DNA of 63,444 nt from 66-474 sp044464225 (lineage in GTDB: Bacteria > Pseudomonadota > Gammaproteobacteria > Xanthomonadales > Rhodanobacteraceae). The stretch spans positions 1 to 63,444 of the forward strand of contig JBIQLN010000019.1 of the NCBI GenBank assembly GCA_044464225.1, given 5' to 3'. Positions 26,720 to 35,116 of the stretch are shown piece after piece (position 1 is the stretch's first letter; the number at the start of each line of letters is the position of its first letter). The notes under the pieces are model-generated. The model searched no databases, had not been told where the DNA came from, and was given only the letters and a program-made list of their open reading frames with translations. The translations under genes were made by a program, and so were the position numbers.

Positions 26720-28372
26720 TCACAACTCGCCTCGTCCAGCCATTTGCCTGATCCGATCACCCGTGCGGCATGCGATCGCCTGGATCGTGAGCGACGGATT
26801 CACCCCGCCGACGGTCGGGAACACCGAGCCGTCGCAGATCCACAGGTTCGGAATGTCCCAGCTGCGGCAATCGGCGTTCACCACGCTGGTTTCCGGATCG
26901 TCGCCCATCCGTGCGGTGCCGTTCAGGTGGCACGTGTCATCGCTTTCGGCCCAGATGTCACGCGCGCCGACCGCATCCAGACCGCGTGTCATGAAATCGA
27001 TCGAATGCCTGACCAGCGCCTTGTCGTTGTCGCACAGCGAAAACGTCACGCGCGCGACGGGCAAGCCGTATTGATCTTTTTCGTCGGCCAGCGTGACGCG
27101 GTTGCGTTCCTGCGGCAGTGTTTCGCCTACGATCTTGAAGCCGGCCTGGTGGTTGTACTGCTGCATCTCGCGCAGCAGCGCATCGCCCCACAGATCGTGG
27201 TTGCCGGCCTGCGTGGAAGCCCATGCCTGGGCCAGCGGACCTTGAGACATGAAGGCGTAGCCGCCGAAAAAATCCTTGCCTTCGTCGCAGTAATTCCAGT
27301 GCTCCGTCAGCGTCAGCGAAGGCGGGCCCTTGTACCAGCGGATCTCGTCGGCCATCACGCCGTACACACCCTGGTTGGTCTGCGCCATCAGGTTCTTGCC
27401 GACCAGCCCGGAACGGTTCGCAAGTCCGTCGGGGTGCCGGGCATCGGCCGAGTTCAGCAGCAGGCGCGGCGTTTCGATCGCGTAACCGGCCACCACCACG
27501 TTGCGCGCGCGCTGGAAGCGCCAGCGCCCTTCGCGCTGGTAGTGCACGCCGGTCGCACGCTCGCGGTCGTTCACCTCGACGCGGCCCACCATCGCGAGGT
27601 CGCGGATTTCCGCGCCCGCCTTCACCGCGCGCGGAATCCACGTGACCAGCGCGCTCTGCTTGGCGTTGGTCGCGCAACCGGTGACGCAGAATCCGCGATA
27701 CACGCAGGGATGCGCGAGCCCGCGCGGTGCCGAGAGCGTGGCCAGCGGCGTTTCGGTCCAGGCGATCCCCATCGCCTCGCACGCCTGCGCCAGCACCCAG
27801 CCCGCCGCGTTCACCTCGTGCGCGCGATAGGGATAGCGGGGGCGCTTCGGACCCCACGGATAAGTCACCGGCCCGGAAATCTTCAGCGACTCCTCGACCT
27901 CAGCGTAGTAGCGCCACATCTCGCGCCAATCCAGTGGCCAGTCGACGCCGTACCCGAGCAGCGTGCGGCACTTGAACCACTCCGGGCGAAACCTGAGCGA
28001 CACCATCGCGAAATGCACGGTGGAACCACCGACCGACTTGCCGCTGTTGTTGCTGCCGAGCTTCAGCGGGTTGTCGCCGTCACAGATGCGCTCGTCGGTC
28101 CAGAACAGCTTTTCCTGGTGCGTTTCATCCGACGCGAATTCTTCGAGCGGGCGCCACCACGCACCGGCATCCAGCGCGACCACCGAAAACCCCGCCTCGG
28201 CCAGCTTGCACGCCAGCGTGCCGCCGCCCGCGCCGGTGCCGACGATCACGAAGTCGACCTGTTCGTCGTCGCGGTATTCGCGCATCGGCATCCAGCCGCC
28301 GACCCGCAGCGGGTCGGGCGCACGGCCGTTCTTGCCGCGCGGCGTGTGCAGGGCGTCATGCAATCCTTTCAT
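26720..28372 (-). CDS. GMC family oxidoreductase (dehydrogenase catalytic subunit)
   Basis: 550 aa flavoprotein. FAD-binding loop VIVGTGAGGGTLACKLAEAG near 42-60 and the GMC-type C-terminus NGTARMGDDPETSVVNADC with GVNPSLTIQAIA. It resembles the large subunit of membrane-bound gluconate/sorbitol/alcohol dehydrogenases that oxidise sugars or polyols and feed electrons to the respiratory chain. The ATG at 28372 overlaps the upstream subunit-3 gene by 17 bases. A reading frame extending further upstream is only a shadow. No Tat signal is visible here; a partner may carry the export signal or the complex may face the cytoplasm. Confidence 0.92.
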   Translation of the reverse strand: MKGLHDALHTPRGKNGRAPDPLRVGGWMPMREYRDDEQVDFVIVGTGAGGGTLACKLAEAGFSVVALDAGAWWRPLEEFASDETHQEKLFWTDERICDGDNPLKLGSNNSGKSVGGSTVHFAMVSLRFRPEWFKCRTLLGYGVDWPLDWREMWRYYAEVEESLKISGPVTYPWGPKRPRYPYRAHEVNAAGWVLAQACEAMGIAWTETPLATLSAPRGLAHPCVYRGFCVTGCATNAKQSALVTWIPRAVKAGAEIRDLAMVGRVEVNDRERATGVHYQREGRWRFQRARNVVVAGYAIETPRLLLNSADARHPDGLANRSGLVGKNLMAQTNQGVYGVMADEIRWYKGPPSLTLTEHWNYCDEGKDFFGGYAFMSQGPLAQAWASTQAGNHDLWGDALLREMQQYNHQAGFKIVGETLPQERNRVTLADEKDQYGLPVARVTFSLCDNDKALVRHSIDFMTRGLDAVGARDIWAESDDTCHLNGTARMGDDPETSVVNADCRSWDIPNLWICDGSVFPTVGGVNPSLTIQAIACRTGDRIRQMAGRGEL

Positions 28373-29000
28373 CGGCCTTGCTCGCCGGCGCCGGATGGTC
28401 GTGGTACGCCTCTGCCGCTTCCCACGGATCGCGCCGATTGAAATACATCCGCACGTAACCGCGCGGCGCCGCCGGGCCGCCGAAGCCGATTTCGTTCCAC
28501 GCGGTCGGGTGCGCGTAATACGCGGCGAGGATGTCGTGCGTGACACGCTCGCGAAAGAACACTTTGCACGGCATGCCACCCCACTCCGGACCGTCGAGCC
28601 CGCCGTCGTGCATGTCCTTGAGCAACGCGTCGCGTGCAGCGGCGGTGAGCAGATGGAATGCCGTGCCCGTGCGCGCTCGCGCGGCAGCATCCAGCGCGGC
28701 CAGTCCGCGCCGCCAGGCTTCGCGCAATGGCGGCAACCGCGCATCGCGGTAACCGTCACGGTGATCCTTCGCCAGTTTGCGGTCGACCATCGCGGCAATC
28801 GGCACCCGCGTCTGCGGGCCCGCCGACTGCGGCACGACGCCGTCGCAGATCGCGCGCAAGGTCAGCCATTCATGCTGGTCCAGGAACTTCGGTGCATCGG
28901 CGATCGCAAGGCGCGCATCCATCACCCGGCGCGTCGCGTCGTTCCACGATGGTGTGTCGCGCTTGGCCAGCACGTCGTAGCCGGGGAAACGCTCAGGCAC
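28356..29000 (-). CDS. Gluconate 2-dehydrogenase subunit 3 family protein
   Basis: 214 aa. Start assigned to the GTG at 29000, which has GAGGAG 7 bases upstream. The family is the small subunit of GMC-type membrane dehydrogenases; recognisable segments are LRAICDGVVPQ near 47-57, DGLDGPEWGGMPCKVFF, and ILAAYYAHPTAWNEIGFGGPAAPRGY near 150-175. The usual Tat signal is not seen. It overlaps the GMC gene downstream and the membrane-protein gene upstream, indicating one complex. Confidence 0.88.
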   Translation of the reverse strand: MPERFPGYDVLAKRDTPSWNDATRRVMDARLAIADAPKFLDQHEWLTLRAICDGVVPQSAGPQTRVPIAAMVDRKLAKDHRDGYRDARLPPLREAWRRGLAALDAAARARTGTAFHLLTAAARDALLKDMHDGGLDGPEWGGMPCKVFFRERVTHDILAAYYAHPTAWNEIGFGGPAAPRGYVRMYFNRRDPWEAAEAYHDHPAPASKADERIA

Positions 29001-29928
29001 GCGGATGCTCCTCGATCAGGCCCAGCGCCGCCAATCCCGCCAGTGCAAGGCCGGTGAAACTCGGCGGCGCGGGAATGGGCGGACCGTTGAGGATGTTCTG
29101 CGACCAGTTGCGCCACCCGCCCATGTTCCGGCTGACGCCGAAAACGTGGAAGCCGGCGCCGAGGAAACCAACCAGCGCGGTCAATCGCAACCACCAGCGC
29201 GTCAGCCGGCGCGGCCGGTGCGGATGCGTCGCCGCGGTTTCCGAAAGCAGCGCCGCCGCGATTGGTGGCACCGTGACCGGCACGAACATGAAAGGATCGT
29301 GGTAGGCGCCGCGAAAGTGCAGCAGGCCGGCCTCGCCGGACGTGGCGACCAGCCCCGCCGCGACGAGCGCCGCGAGGGCGCGTCCCGCCGGAATTCCGAA
29401 CACGCGCGGCGTGGCACCGCCTTCGCTGTCGCGCAAACGTTCCGAGTAGTAACCCAGCAATCCCGCCAACGCGACCGCGGCCGGCGCGCCCAGCGGCGAC
29501 CCGTAGAAAAGGTTCTGCCAGCAGAAGCCGCCCGGGCGCTTGCCGATGTTGTAGACGTGGAAACCCGTGCCGACCACGCCGGTCAGTGCCGCCGCAGCGT
29601 AGATCGAATCGCGGACGCGGTGCGCGACCTTGCGCTCGTCGCGCGTGCCGTGCGCGCTCACCGCCAGCGTCAATGCGGACACCACCAGCGGCGTGATCAT
29701 GGCCTTGTTGTGGAACGTCCCGCGGTAGTGCTCGACGCCGCTGTCGAGCAGCGTCGAGGTTGCGATCAGGCCCGCTGCACGATTGAGTCGGCGCGCCGCG
29801 GTCACCGTAGCCTCGCGCGCGTCCGATGCGACCGCATGCCGCGTCGGTCGTCGCCTCAACGCGGCTGCGCCGGCGGCTACCGCCAGCGCACCGAATACCG
29901 CCACACCGGCGCCCTGTTCCAACCGCAT
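28993..29928 (-). CDS. Membrane protein with an internal duplication, partner of the GMC dehydrogenase
   Basis: 311 aa, six to eight hydrophobic segments. Two halves repeat the same pattern: EHYRGTFHNKAMITPLVV ... GFHVYNIGKRPGG ... FYGSPLGAP ... LAGLLG, then LHFRGAYHDPFMFVPVTV ... GFHVFGVSRNMGG ... LNGPPIPAP ... LAGLAALG. Each half places His residues in or next to helices, which could ligate haem or a quinone-site metal. I do not recognise the family. Position, overlapping the subunit-3 gene by 8 bases, suggests it is the membrane anchor/electron acceptor replacing the usual cytochrome c subunit. The ATG at 29928 follows a basic leader. Confidence 0.8.
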   Translation of the reverse strand: MRLEQGAGVAVFGALAVAAGAAALRRRPTRHAVASDAREATVTAARRLNRAAGLIATSTLLDSGVEHYRGTFHNKAMITPLVVSALTLAVSAHGTRDERKVAHRVRDSIYAAAALTGVVGTGFHVYNIGKRPGGFCWQNLFYGSPLGAPAAVALAGLLGYYSERLRDSEGGATPRVFGIPAGRALAALVAAGLVATSGEAGLLHFRGAYHDPFMFVPVTVPPIAAALLSETAATHPHRPRRLTRWWLRLTALVGFLGAGFHVFGVSRNMGGWRNWSQNILNGPPIPAPPSFTGLALAGLAALGLIEEHPRA

Positions 29929-29954
29929 CGAAGACTTTCGCCTCGAACGCACGA

Positions 29955-30137
29955 CTATTTCGGCGAGCACTCCTCGTGTCCGCAACCGCACCCGCCGCGT
30001 TCGGCCTCGTCACGCGGCACCTCGTCGGTGAATTCGGTGGCATTGCGGCAGTGTTCGCTGCAGTACGGATGGCCCGCTTCGACCTCGCAGGTGCATTGCT
30101 CGTGCCGGCATTTTTCCTTGATGTGATCGACTTCCAT
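29955..30137 (-). CDS. Bacterial metallothionein (BmtA/SmtA-like)
   Basis: 60 aa with eight Cys (10, 15, 17, 26, 30, 50, 52, 57) and five His, arranged as CRHEQCTC, YCSEHC and CGCGHEEC. This matches the cyanobacterial/pseudomonad SmtA pattern of a Zn/Cd-binding cluster around a small zinc-finger-like fold. AAGGAGG precedes the ATG. It is followed 26 bases later by the duplicated membrane protein on the same strand, so it may be cotranscribed with the GMC dehydrogenase. It should buffer zinc or protect from cadmium. Confidence 0.93.
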   Translation of the reverse strand: MEVDHIKEKCRHEQCTCEVEAGHPYCSEHCRNATEFTDEVPRDEAERGGCGCGHEECSPK

Positions 30138-30154
30138 GGGATGTCCTCCTTCAT

Positions 30155-30207
30155 GGCGGGTCGAGACCCGCCCTTCCGCTACAACCAATGGCGGGCCGAA
30201 ACCCGCC
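30155..30207. repeat. Two tandem GGCGGG palindromes
   Basis: GGCGGG-TCGAGA-CCCGCC (30155-30172) and GGCGGG-CCGAAA-CCCGCC (30190-30207). The second lies directly after the stop of the enolase-superfamily gene on the minus strand, with the TAG stop preceding the repeat, so it can also act as a terminator. Confidence 0.75.
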
Positions 30208-31305
30208 CTACCAAACCTGATACCTCTCCGCATCCGCCTGCTTGAACGTGACGCCCGCGCCGGGCCGCGACAGGTCGGGGTGCAGCCGTCCTTCCACCGG
30301 ATCGGGCACGCCATCGAACAGCATCCGTTCGATGCGAACGTGGTCGTGAAAATACTCGATGTGACGTGATGCCCGCGTCGCGCAGGCCGGGTACATGTGC
30401 AGTGCCGGCGCGCAATGCGCGGACATCGGAACCTGGAACGCGTCGCACAGCGCGGCGGCGCGCAGATAACCCGTGATGCCTCCGCAGCGCGTGGCGTCGA
30501 CCTGCAGCACGTCGACCGCGCCGGCCGCCAGCATCCGCCGGAAATATGCGGCGTCGTAACCGTACTCGCCGGCCGTGATGTCCATTCCGGCCGGCGCACG
30601 GTCGCGCAACATGCGCAGCCCCTCGAGGTCGTCCGAGGAAACGGGTTCCTCGAACCAGCTCACGTCCGATTCCTGTGCGAAGACCTGCGCCATGCGCAAC
30701 GCCTGCTTGCGCGCATACGCGCCGTTGGCGTCCACGAACAGCTGCACGCCCGCGCCGATCGCCTTGCGCGCCACGTTTGCGCGCGCCGGATCACGTTGCG
30801 GCTCGCGGCCGACCTTCATCTTCACCATCGCGATCCCGTCATCGGCCCAGCCGCCGAGCTGCTTGCGCAACTGCGCGTCGGTGTACGAAGTGAAACCACC
30901 GCTGCCGTACACCGGAATGGCATCGCGCACCGAACCCAGCAACTTCACCAGCGGCACGCCCAGCAACTTCGCCTTCAGGTCCCACAATGCATTGTCGACG
31001 GCCGAGATCGCCATCGATGCGACGCCGCGGCGGCCCACGTTGCGGACCGCCGCGGCCATCGCCCACCACACCCCGGGGATGTCCATCGCATCGCGACCTT
31101 CGATCGCGCCTGCCAGCACATCGCGAATCAGGACCTGCGTGGCCTTGTCGGCATAGCTGTAACCGATGCCGTGTTGCCCGCCGGCTTCGACCTCCACCAG
31201 CACCAGCGTGGTCGAATTCCATTCCAGCGTGCCGTCGGATTCGGGGGCATCGGTCGGCACCTCGTATGCACTCGCCTTCGCCTTGCCGAGCGCGATGGCT
31301 TCCAT
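30208..31305 (-). CDS. Enolase-superfamily dehydratase/racemase (mandelate racemase/MLE type)
   Basis: 365 aa. Capping domain, then barrel with the K-x-K pair at Lys162/Lys164 (MVKMKVG), metal ligands Asp192 (FVDANG), Glu219/220 (WFEEPVS) and Glu247 (TAGEYG), and a His at 297 (SAHCAP). This arrangement suits acid sugar dehydratases or muconate lactonising-like enzymes acting on a carboxylate by alpha-proton abstraction; exact substrate unknown. It starts 3 bases after the stop of the ThDP enzyme, so both are cotranscribed. The ribosome site is weak. Confidence 0.93.
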   Translation of the reverse strand: MEAIALGKAKASAYEVPTDAPESDGTLEWNSTTLVLVEVEAGGQHGIGYSYADKATQVLIRDVLAGAIEGRDAMDIPGVWWAMAAAVRNVGRRGVASMAISAVDNALWDLKAKLLGVPLVKLLGSVRDAIPVYGSGGFTSYTDAQLRKQLGGWADDGIAMVKMKVGREPQRDPARANVARKAIGAGVQLFVDANGAYARKQALRMAQVFAQESDVSWFEEPVSSDDLEGLRMLRDRAPAGMDITAGEYGYDAAYFRRMLAAGAVDVLQVDATRCGGITGYLRAAALCDAFQVPMSAHCAPALHMYPACATRASRHIEYFHDHVRIERMLFDGVPDPVEGRLHPDLSRPGAGVTFKQADAERYQVW

Positions 31306-31308
31306 CGT

Positions 31309-33105
31309 TCAACTCTTCCTGTGACCGGGGAACAGCGTGGCCCACGTTTCGCGCGCGGATTCGCGCAGCATCGCATTGGTGCCGGTGTCACCCTTCAGCA
31401 TCGATTCGGCGAACGCCTTCGCCTGCTTGAAGGTGATGTGCGGCGGCAACGGCGGCACGTCCGGATCGGTGATCGCCTCGATCACGCAGGGGCGATCGGC
31501 TTTCAGCGCTTCGTCCCACGCGGGGCCGATCTGCTCGGGCCGGTTCACCATGATGCCTTTCAGGCCGATCAGTTCGGCATAGCGGGCGTAGGGAAAATCG
31601 ATCACGTGCTGCGAGGCATCGTATTTCGGATCGCCTTCCATCACGCGCTGCTCCCACGTGACCTGGTTCAGGTCGCCGTTGTTCAGCACCATGATGATCA
31701 GGCGCGGGTCCGCCCATTCCTTCCAGTAGTCCTTGATGGTGATCAGCTCGGCGTTGCCGTTCATCTGCATCGCACCGTCGCCGACCAGCGCGATCGCCAC
31801 CCGGTCGGGAAACGCGAACTTGGCCGCGATCACGTACGGCACGCCGGGACCCATCGTGGCGAGGCCGCCGGAAAGCGATGCCATCATGCCATCGCGGATT
31901 TTCAGGTCACGTGCGTACCAGTTGGCGGCCGAACCCGAGTCGGATGAAAGGATGCAATTCTCCGGCAGCCGGGGCGAGAGCTCCCAGAACACGCGCTCGG
32001 GATTGATCGGCTCGGCCTCGACCATCGCGCGCGATTCCAGCACCTGCCACCACTCGCCCACGTTCTTTTCGATTGTGGCGCGCCATTCGCGATCGGTCTT
32101 GCGTTGCAGGCGCGGGATCAGCGCCTGCAACGTCGCCTTGGCATCGCCGACCAGGTTGATCTCCATGGGATACCGAATGGAAAGCATCGCCGGGTCGATG
32201 TCGATCTGAACCCCGCGCGCCTGCCCTTCCTTGGGCAGGAATTCCGAATACGGAAAGCGCGAGCCGATCATGAGCAGCGTGTCGCACTCGGCCATCAGGT
32301 CCCAGCTTGGCTTGGTCCCCAGCAAGCCGATCGAACCCGTAACGAAGGGCAACTCGTCCGGCAGCGCCGCCTTGCCGAGCAAAGCCTTGGCGACACCGGC
32401 GCCCAACAGTTCGGCGACCTCGGTCACTTTCTCGCGTGCCCCGAGCGCGCCGGCACCCACCAGGATCGCCACCTTGCTGCCGGCGTTCAGCAGATCGGCC
32501 GCCTGCTGCAGGTCCTGCTCGGTCGGCACCACGCGTGGTGCACGATACCCGAGACCGGAGTGCACCGTGCCGTGCTTGCGCGGCGGTTTCTCGACGGCTT
32601 CGGCTTCCTGTAGATCGTTGGGAACGATGATGCAGGTGACCGCGCGCTTGGAGATCGCGATGCGCATCGCGCGGTCCACCACGTGCCGTACCTGTGCCGG
32701 TACGGTAACCAACTCGACGTATTCCGAGGCGACGTCCTTGAAGAGTGTCGTCAGATCCACTTCCTGCTGGTACTGTCCGCCCAGCGCCGAACGCGCCTGC
32801 TGGCCCACGATCGCGACCACCGGCATGTGGTCGAGCTTGGCGTCGTACAGGCCGTTCAACAGGTGGATGGCACCCGGCCCGGAAGTGGCCATGCACACGC
32901 CGACTTCACCGGTGAACTTCGCGTGTGCGCAGGCCATGAACGCGCACATCTCCTCGTGGCGCGCGCGCACCAATTCGACCTTGCCGCCGGCGCGATTCAT
33001 CGCGCCCATCAAGCCGTTGATGCCGTCACCCGGATAGCCGTAAATACGGCGTACGCCCCACTCCCCCAGGCGCTCGATGATGAAATCACCGACAAGCGTC
33101 GTCAT
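31309..33105 (-). CDS. Thiamine diphosphate enzyme, pyruvate oxidase-like
   Basis: 598 aa with three domains: PYR with catalytic Glu51 (RARHEEMCAF), central nucleotide domain (LVGAGALG), and PP domain with the ThDP motif GDGAMQMNGN near 442 ending in VLNNGDLNQ near 471. This layout is that of PoxB/acetolactate synthase-like decarboxylases. High similarity to pyruvate oxidases suggests oxidative decarboxylation of a 2-oxo acid, possibly linked to the quinone pool, but the C-terminal membrane-binding helix of PoxB cannot be verified. AAGGAA precedes the ATG at 33105. It is cotranscribed with the enolase-superfamily gene. Confidence 0.92.
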   Translation of the reverse strand: MTTLVGDFIIERLGEWGVRRIYGYPGDGINGLMGAMNRAGGKVELVRARHEEMCAFMACAHAKFTGEVGVCMATSGPGAIHLLNGLYDAKLDHMPVVAIVGQQARSALGGQYQQEVDLTTLFKDVASEYVELVTVPAQVRHVVDRAMRIAISKRAVTCIIVPNDLQEAEAVEKPPRKHGTVHSGLGYRAPRVVPTEQDLQQAADLLNAGSKVAILVGAGALGAREKVTEVAELLGAGVAKALLGKAALPDELPFVTGSIGLLGTKPSWDLMAECDTLLMIGSRFPYSEFLPKEGQARGVQIDIDPAMLSIRYPMEINLVGDAKATLQALIPRLQRKTDREWRATIEKNVGEWWQVLESRAMVEAEPINPERVFWELSPRLPENCILSSDSGSAANWYARDLKIRDGMMASLSGGLATMGPGVPYVIAAKFAFPDRVAIALVGDGAMQMNGNAELITIKDYWKEWADPRLIIMVLNNGDLNQVTWEQRVMEGDPKYDASQHVIDFPYARYAELIGLKGIMVNRPEQIGPAWDEALKADRPCVIEAITDPDVPPLPPHITFKQAKAFAESMLKGDTGTNAMLRESARETWATLFPGHRKS

Positions 33106-33289
33106 CGTCGATTCCTTTCGCTGCGACAAACCGGGATCATGCGCGGCAGGCAATGAAGCGTGCGTGAAGCCATTCATGTACGCGGGACAAACGCCCGCCC
33201 GCGCGAAACGCTTTCCGCCGGGTCGAAATAATTTCCTCGTTGTACGGCCGCGGTTTGCATGAACGAACGGCCAGGCGATCCAGCTTTGT

Positions 33290-33303
33290 ACGTGCAGGCA
33301 CGT
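33290..33303. promoter_or_regulatory. Perfect palindrome upstream of the inositol/glycoside locus
   Basis: ACGTGC-AG-GCACGT, about 54 bases before the start of the inositol-phosphate synthase gene in the divergent spacer. Its size and position suit an operator for the plus arm of the locus. No regulator gene is recognised nearby. Confidence 0.35.
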
Positions 33304-33342
33304 TTGCACGCATCTTGCATAGCCGCGGCCCACCCACCCATC

Positions 33343-33350
33343 GGGAGGAA
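33343..33350 (+). promoter_or_regulatory. Ribosome binding site supporting a TTG start
   Basis: GGGAGGAA 6-8 bases before a TTG at 33357. It decides the start of the inositol-phosphate synthase gene, since no ATG in frame gives the family N-terminus. Confidence 0.75.
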
Positions 33351-33356
33351 GGACCC

Positions 33357-34553
33357 TTGAACGCCACCACGCATGGAAGCGGCCCGCTTCGCATCGGAAT
33401 CGTCGGCGCCGGCAATTGTGCATCTTCGCTGGTGCAGGGCCTCACCTACTACCGCGACGCGCCCGATGATGCCGTGATACCCGGTTTGATGAACCCGCGC
33501 GTCGGGCGCTACCACGTACGCGACATTGAAGTCGCGTGCGCATTCGACATCCATGCCGGCAAGGTCGGGCGCGACCTGGCCGAAGCGTTGCAATGCGAAC
33601 CCAACTGCACGCGCATCTTCGCCCAGCTTCCTTCCACCGGTGTACGCGTGCGGCGCGGGCCGACGCTGGACGGCCTGGGCATGTACCTGCGCGACGACAT
33701 CGCGGAATCGGATTTGCCGCCGGTGGACGTGGCCGACACGTTGCGCCGCGCGCGCACCGACGTACTGGTCTCATACCTTCCGGTGGGCTCCCAGCGCGCC
33801 ACCGAGTATTACGCCGAACAGGCCCTGGCGGCCGGTTGTGCATTCGTCAATTGCATTCCGGTGTTCATCGCATCGGATGAAAGCTGGCAGCGCCGCTTCG
33901 AGCGCGCGCGCCTGCCGCTGCTGGGCGACGACATCAAGAGCCAGGTCGGCGCGACCATCGTGCACCGCGTGCTCGCCAGCCTGTTCCGCGATCGTGGCGT
34001 CAAGCTAGACCACACCTACCAGCTCAATTTCGGCGGAAACTCCGATTTCAAGAACATGCTGGAGCGCGAACGGCTGGTTTCCAAGAAGCTTTCCAAGACG
34101 CGCTCGGTGACCAGCCAGGTGGACGTCGCGCCCGACAGCATCCACGTCGGGCCGAGCGACCACGTCGAGTGGCTGACCGATCGCAAGATGGCCTACATCC
34201 GACTCGAAGGCACCGCCTTCGGCGGCTCGCCCTTGTCGATCGAACTGAAGCTGGACGTGTGGGATTCACCCAACTCCGCCGGTGTCGTGATCGACGCGGT
34301 GCGTTGCGCGAAGCTGGCAATGGACCGCGGGATCGGTGGCGCGATCGTCGGACCGTCGGCGTATTTCATGAAGTCGCCACCGCACCAGTTCCCCGATCAT
34401 GTCGCGCTCAACCTGACGCGCGAATTCATTGCCGCGCAAACGGCCACGAAGGCCGCGCCCCCCAAAGGCGAAAGAACGGAAGCCCTGCATGAAGACGCCC
34501 GGCACCAAAACGAATTTTCTGATGGTGCGCCACGCCACGTGCGCGCACATTGA
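33357..34553 (+). CDS. ino1: Inositol-3-phosphate synthase (actinobacterial-like, short form)
   Basis: 398 aa from TTG. Converts glucose 6-phosphate to myo-inositol 3-phosphate with bound NAD. NAD loop GIVGAGNCASSLVQG near 12-26; strongly conserved tracts RGPTLDGLGMY, VSYLPVGS, VFIASD, GDDIKSQVGAT, LNFGGNSDFKNMLERERL and WDSPNSAGVVIDAVR match mycobacterial Ino1 closely. The enzyme is unusual outside actinobacteria, archaea and eukaryotes, so it hints at inositol use in a surface or secreted product. The coding end overlaps the phosphatase gene by 65 bases. First gene of the plus arm of the locus. Confidence 0.95.
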   Translation: MNATTHGSGPLRIGIVGAGNCASSLVQGLTYYRDAPDDAVIPGLMNPRVGRYHVRDIEVACAFDIHAGKVGRDLAEALQCEPNCTRIFAQLPSTGVRVRRGPTLDGLGMYLRDDIAESDLPPVDVADTLRRARTDVLVSYLPVGSQRATEYYAEQALAAGCAFVNCIPVFIASDESWQRRFERARLPLLGDDIKSQVGATIVHRVLASLFRDRGVKLDHTYQLNFGGNSDFKNMLERERLVSKKLSKTRSVTSQVDVAPDSIHVGPSDHVEWLTDRKMAYIRLEGTAFGGSPLSIELKLDVWDSPNSAGVVIDAVRCAKLAMDRGIGGAIVGPSAYFMKSPPHQFPDHVALNLTREFIAAQTATKAAPPKGERTEALHEDARHQNEFSDGAPRHVRAH

Positions 34554-35103
34554 AGACACATTGCTCGGACGGACGCTGGATGCGCCGCTTGATGCGCGGG
34601 GCGAGGGCCAGGCGCGGGCTTTGGCCACACGCCTGCGCGGCGAAACGCCGCTGCGGGTGGAGTGCAGTCCTCGCCGGCGCACGCTGCAGACCGCGCACGC
34701 AATCGCGCGCGAAGCCGGCTGCGACGTCCGCGTCGCACCCGCGCTGGACGAACTGGATTTCGGCCGCTGGGCGGGCCTTACCTTCGCGCAGCTCGAGCGC
34801 GATCAAGGCTGGCGACGCTGGAACGAACAACGCGACCGCGCGCGCACGCCGGCCGGCGTGGGCATCGGCACGCTGCAACGCAGCGTCAACCGCTATCTCG
34901 CCGCGCTCGCCGAAACCTGCGCCGGGGCCACGCTGGTGCTGGTGACGCACGCGGAGGTCATCCGTTCGCTGGTGCTGCATTGCCTCGCCGCGCCGGCCAC
35001 CGACTACACGCGCTTCGCGATCGATCCTGCGTCGATCACGCGTTTCTCGGTGGGCCCCCAGGGGGTGCGCGTCGACACCATCAACGAACTGGTGCTGCCA
35101 TGA
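34489..35103 (+). CDS. Histidine phosphatase (phosphoglycerate mutase-like)
   Basis: 204 aa. Catalytic MVRHATCAH near 12-20, second His in LVTHAEVIRS, and the usual ECSPRRRTLQTAHAIA. These 2-step phosphatases hydrolyse phosphate esters or transfer phosphates. Because the gene overlaps ino1 by 65 bases, removal of phosphate from inositol phosphate or from a sugar phosphate in the same pathway is a reasonable inference. The ATG at 34489 is chosen with GGAAG upstream; a later Met at 34522 is possible. Confidence 0.88.
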   Translation: MKTPGTKTNFLMVRHATCAHIEDTLLGRTLDAPLDARGEGQARALATRLRGETPLRVECSPRRRTLQTAHAIAREAGCDVRVAPALDELDFGRWAGLTFAQLERDQGWRRWNEQRDRARTPAGVGIGTLQRSVNRYLAALAETCAGATLVLVTHAEVIRSLVLHCLAAPATDYTRFAIDPASITRFSVGPQGVRVDTINELVLP

Positions 35104-35116
35104 GGCCGATACAGCC

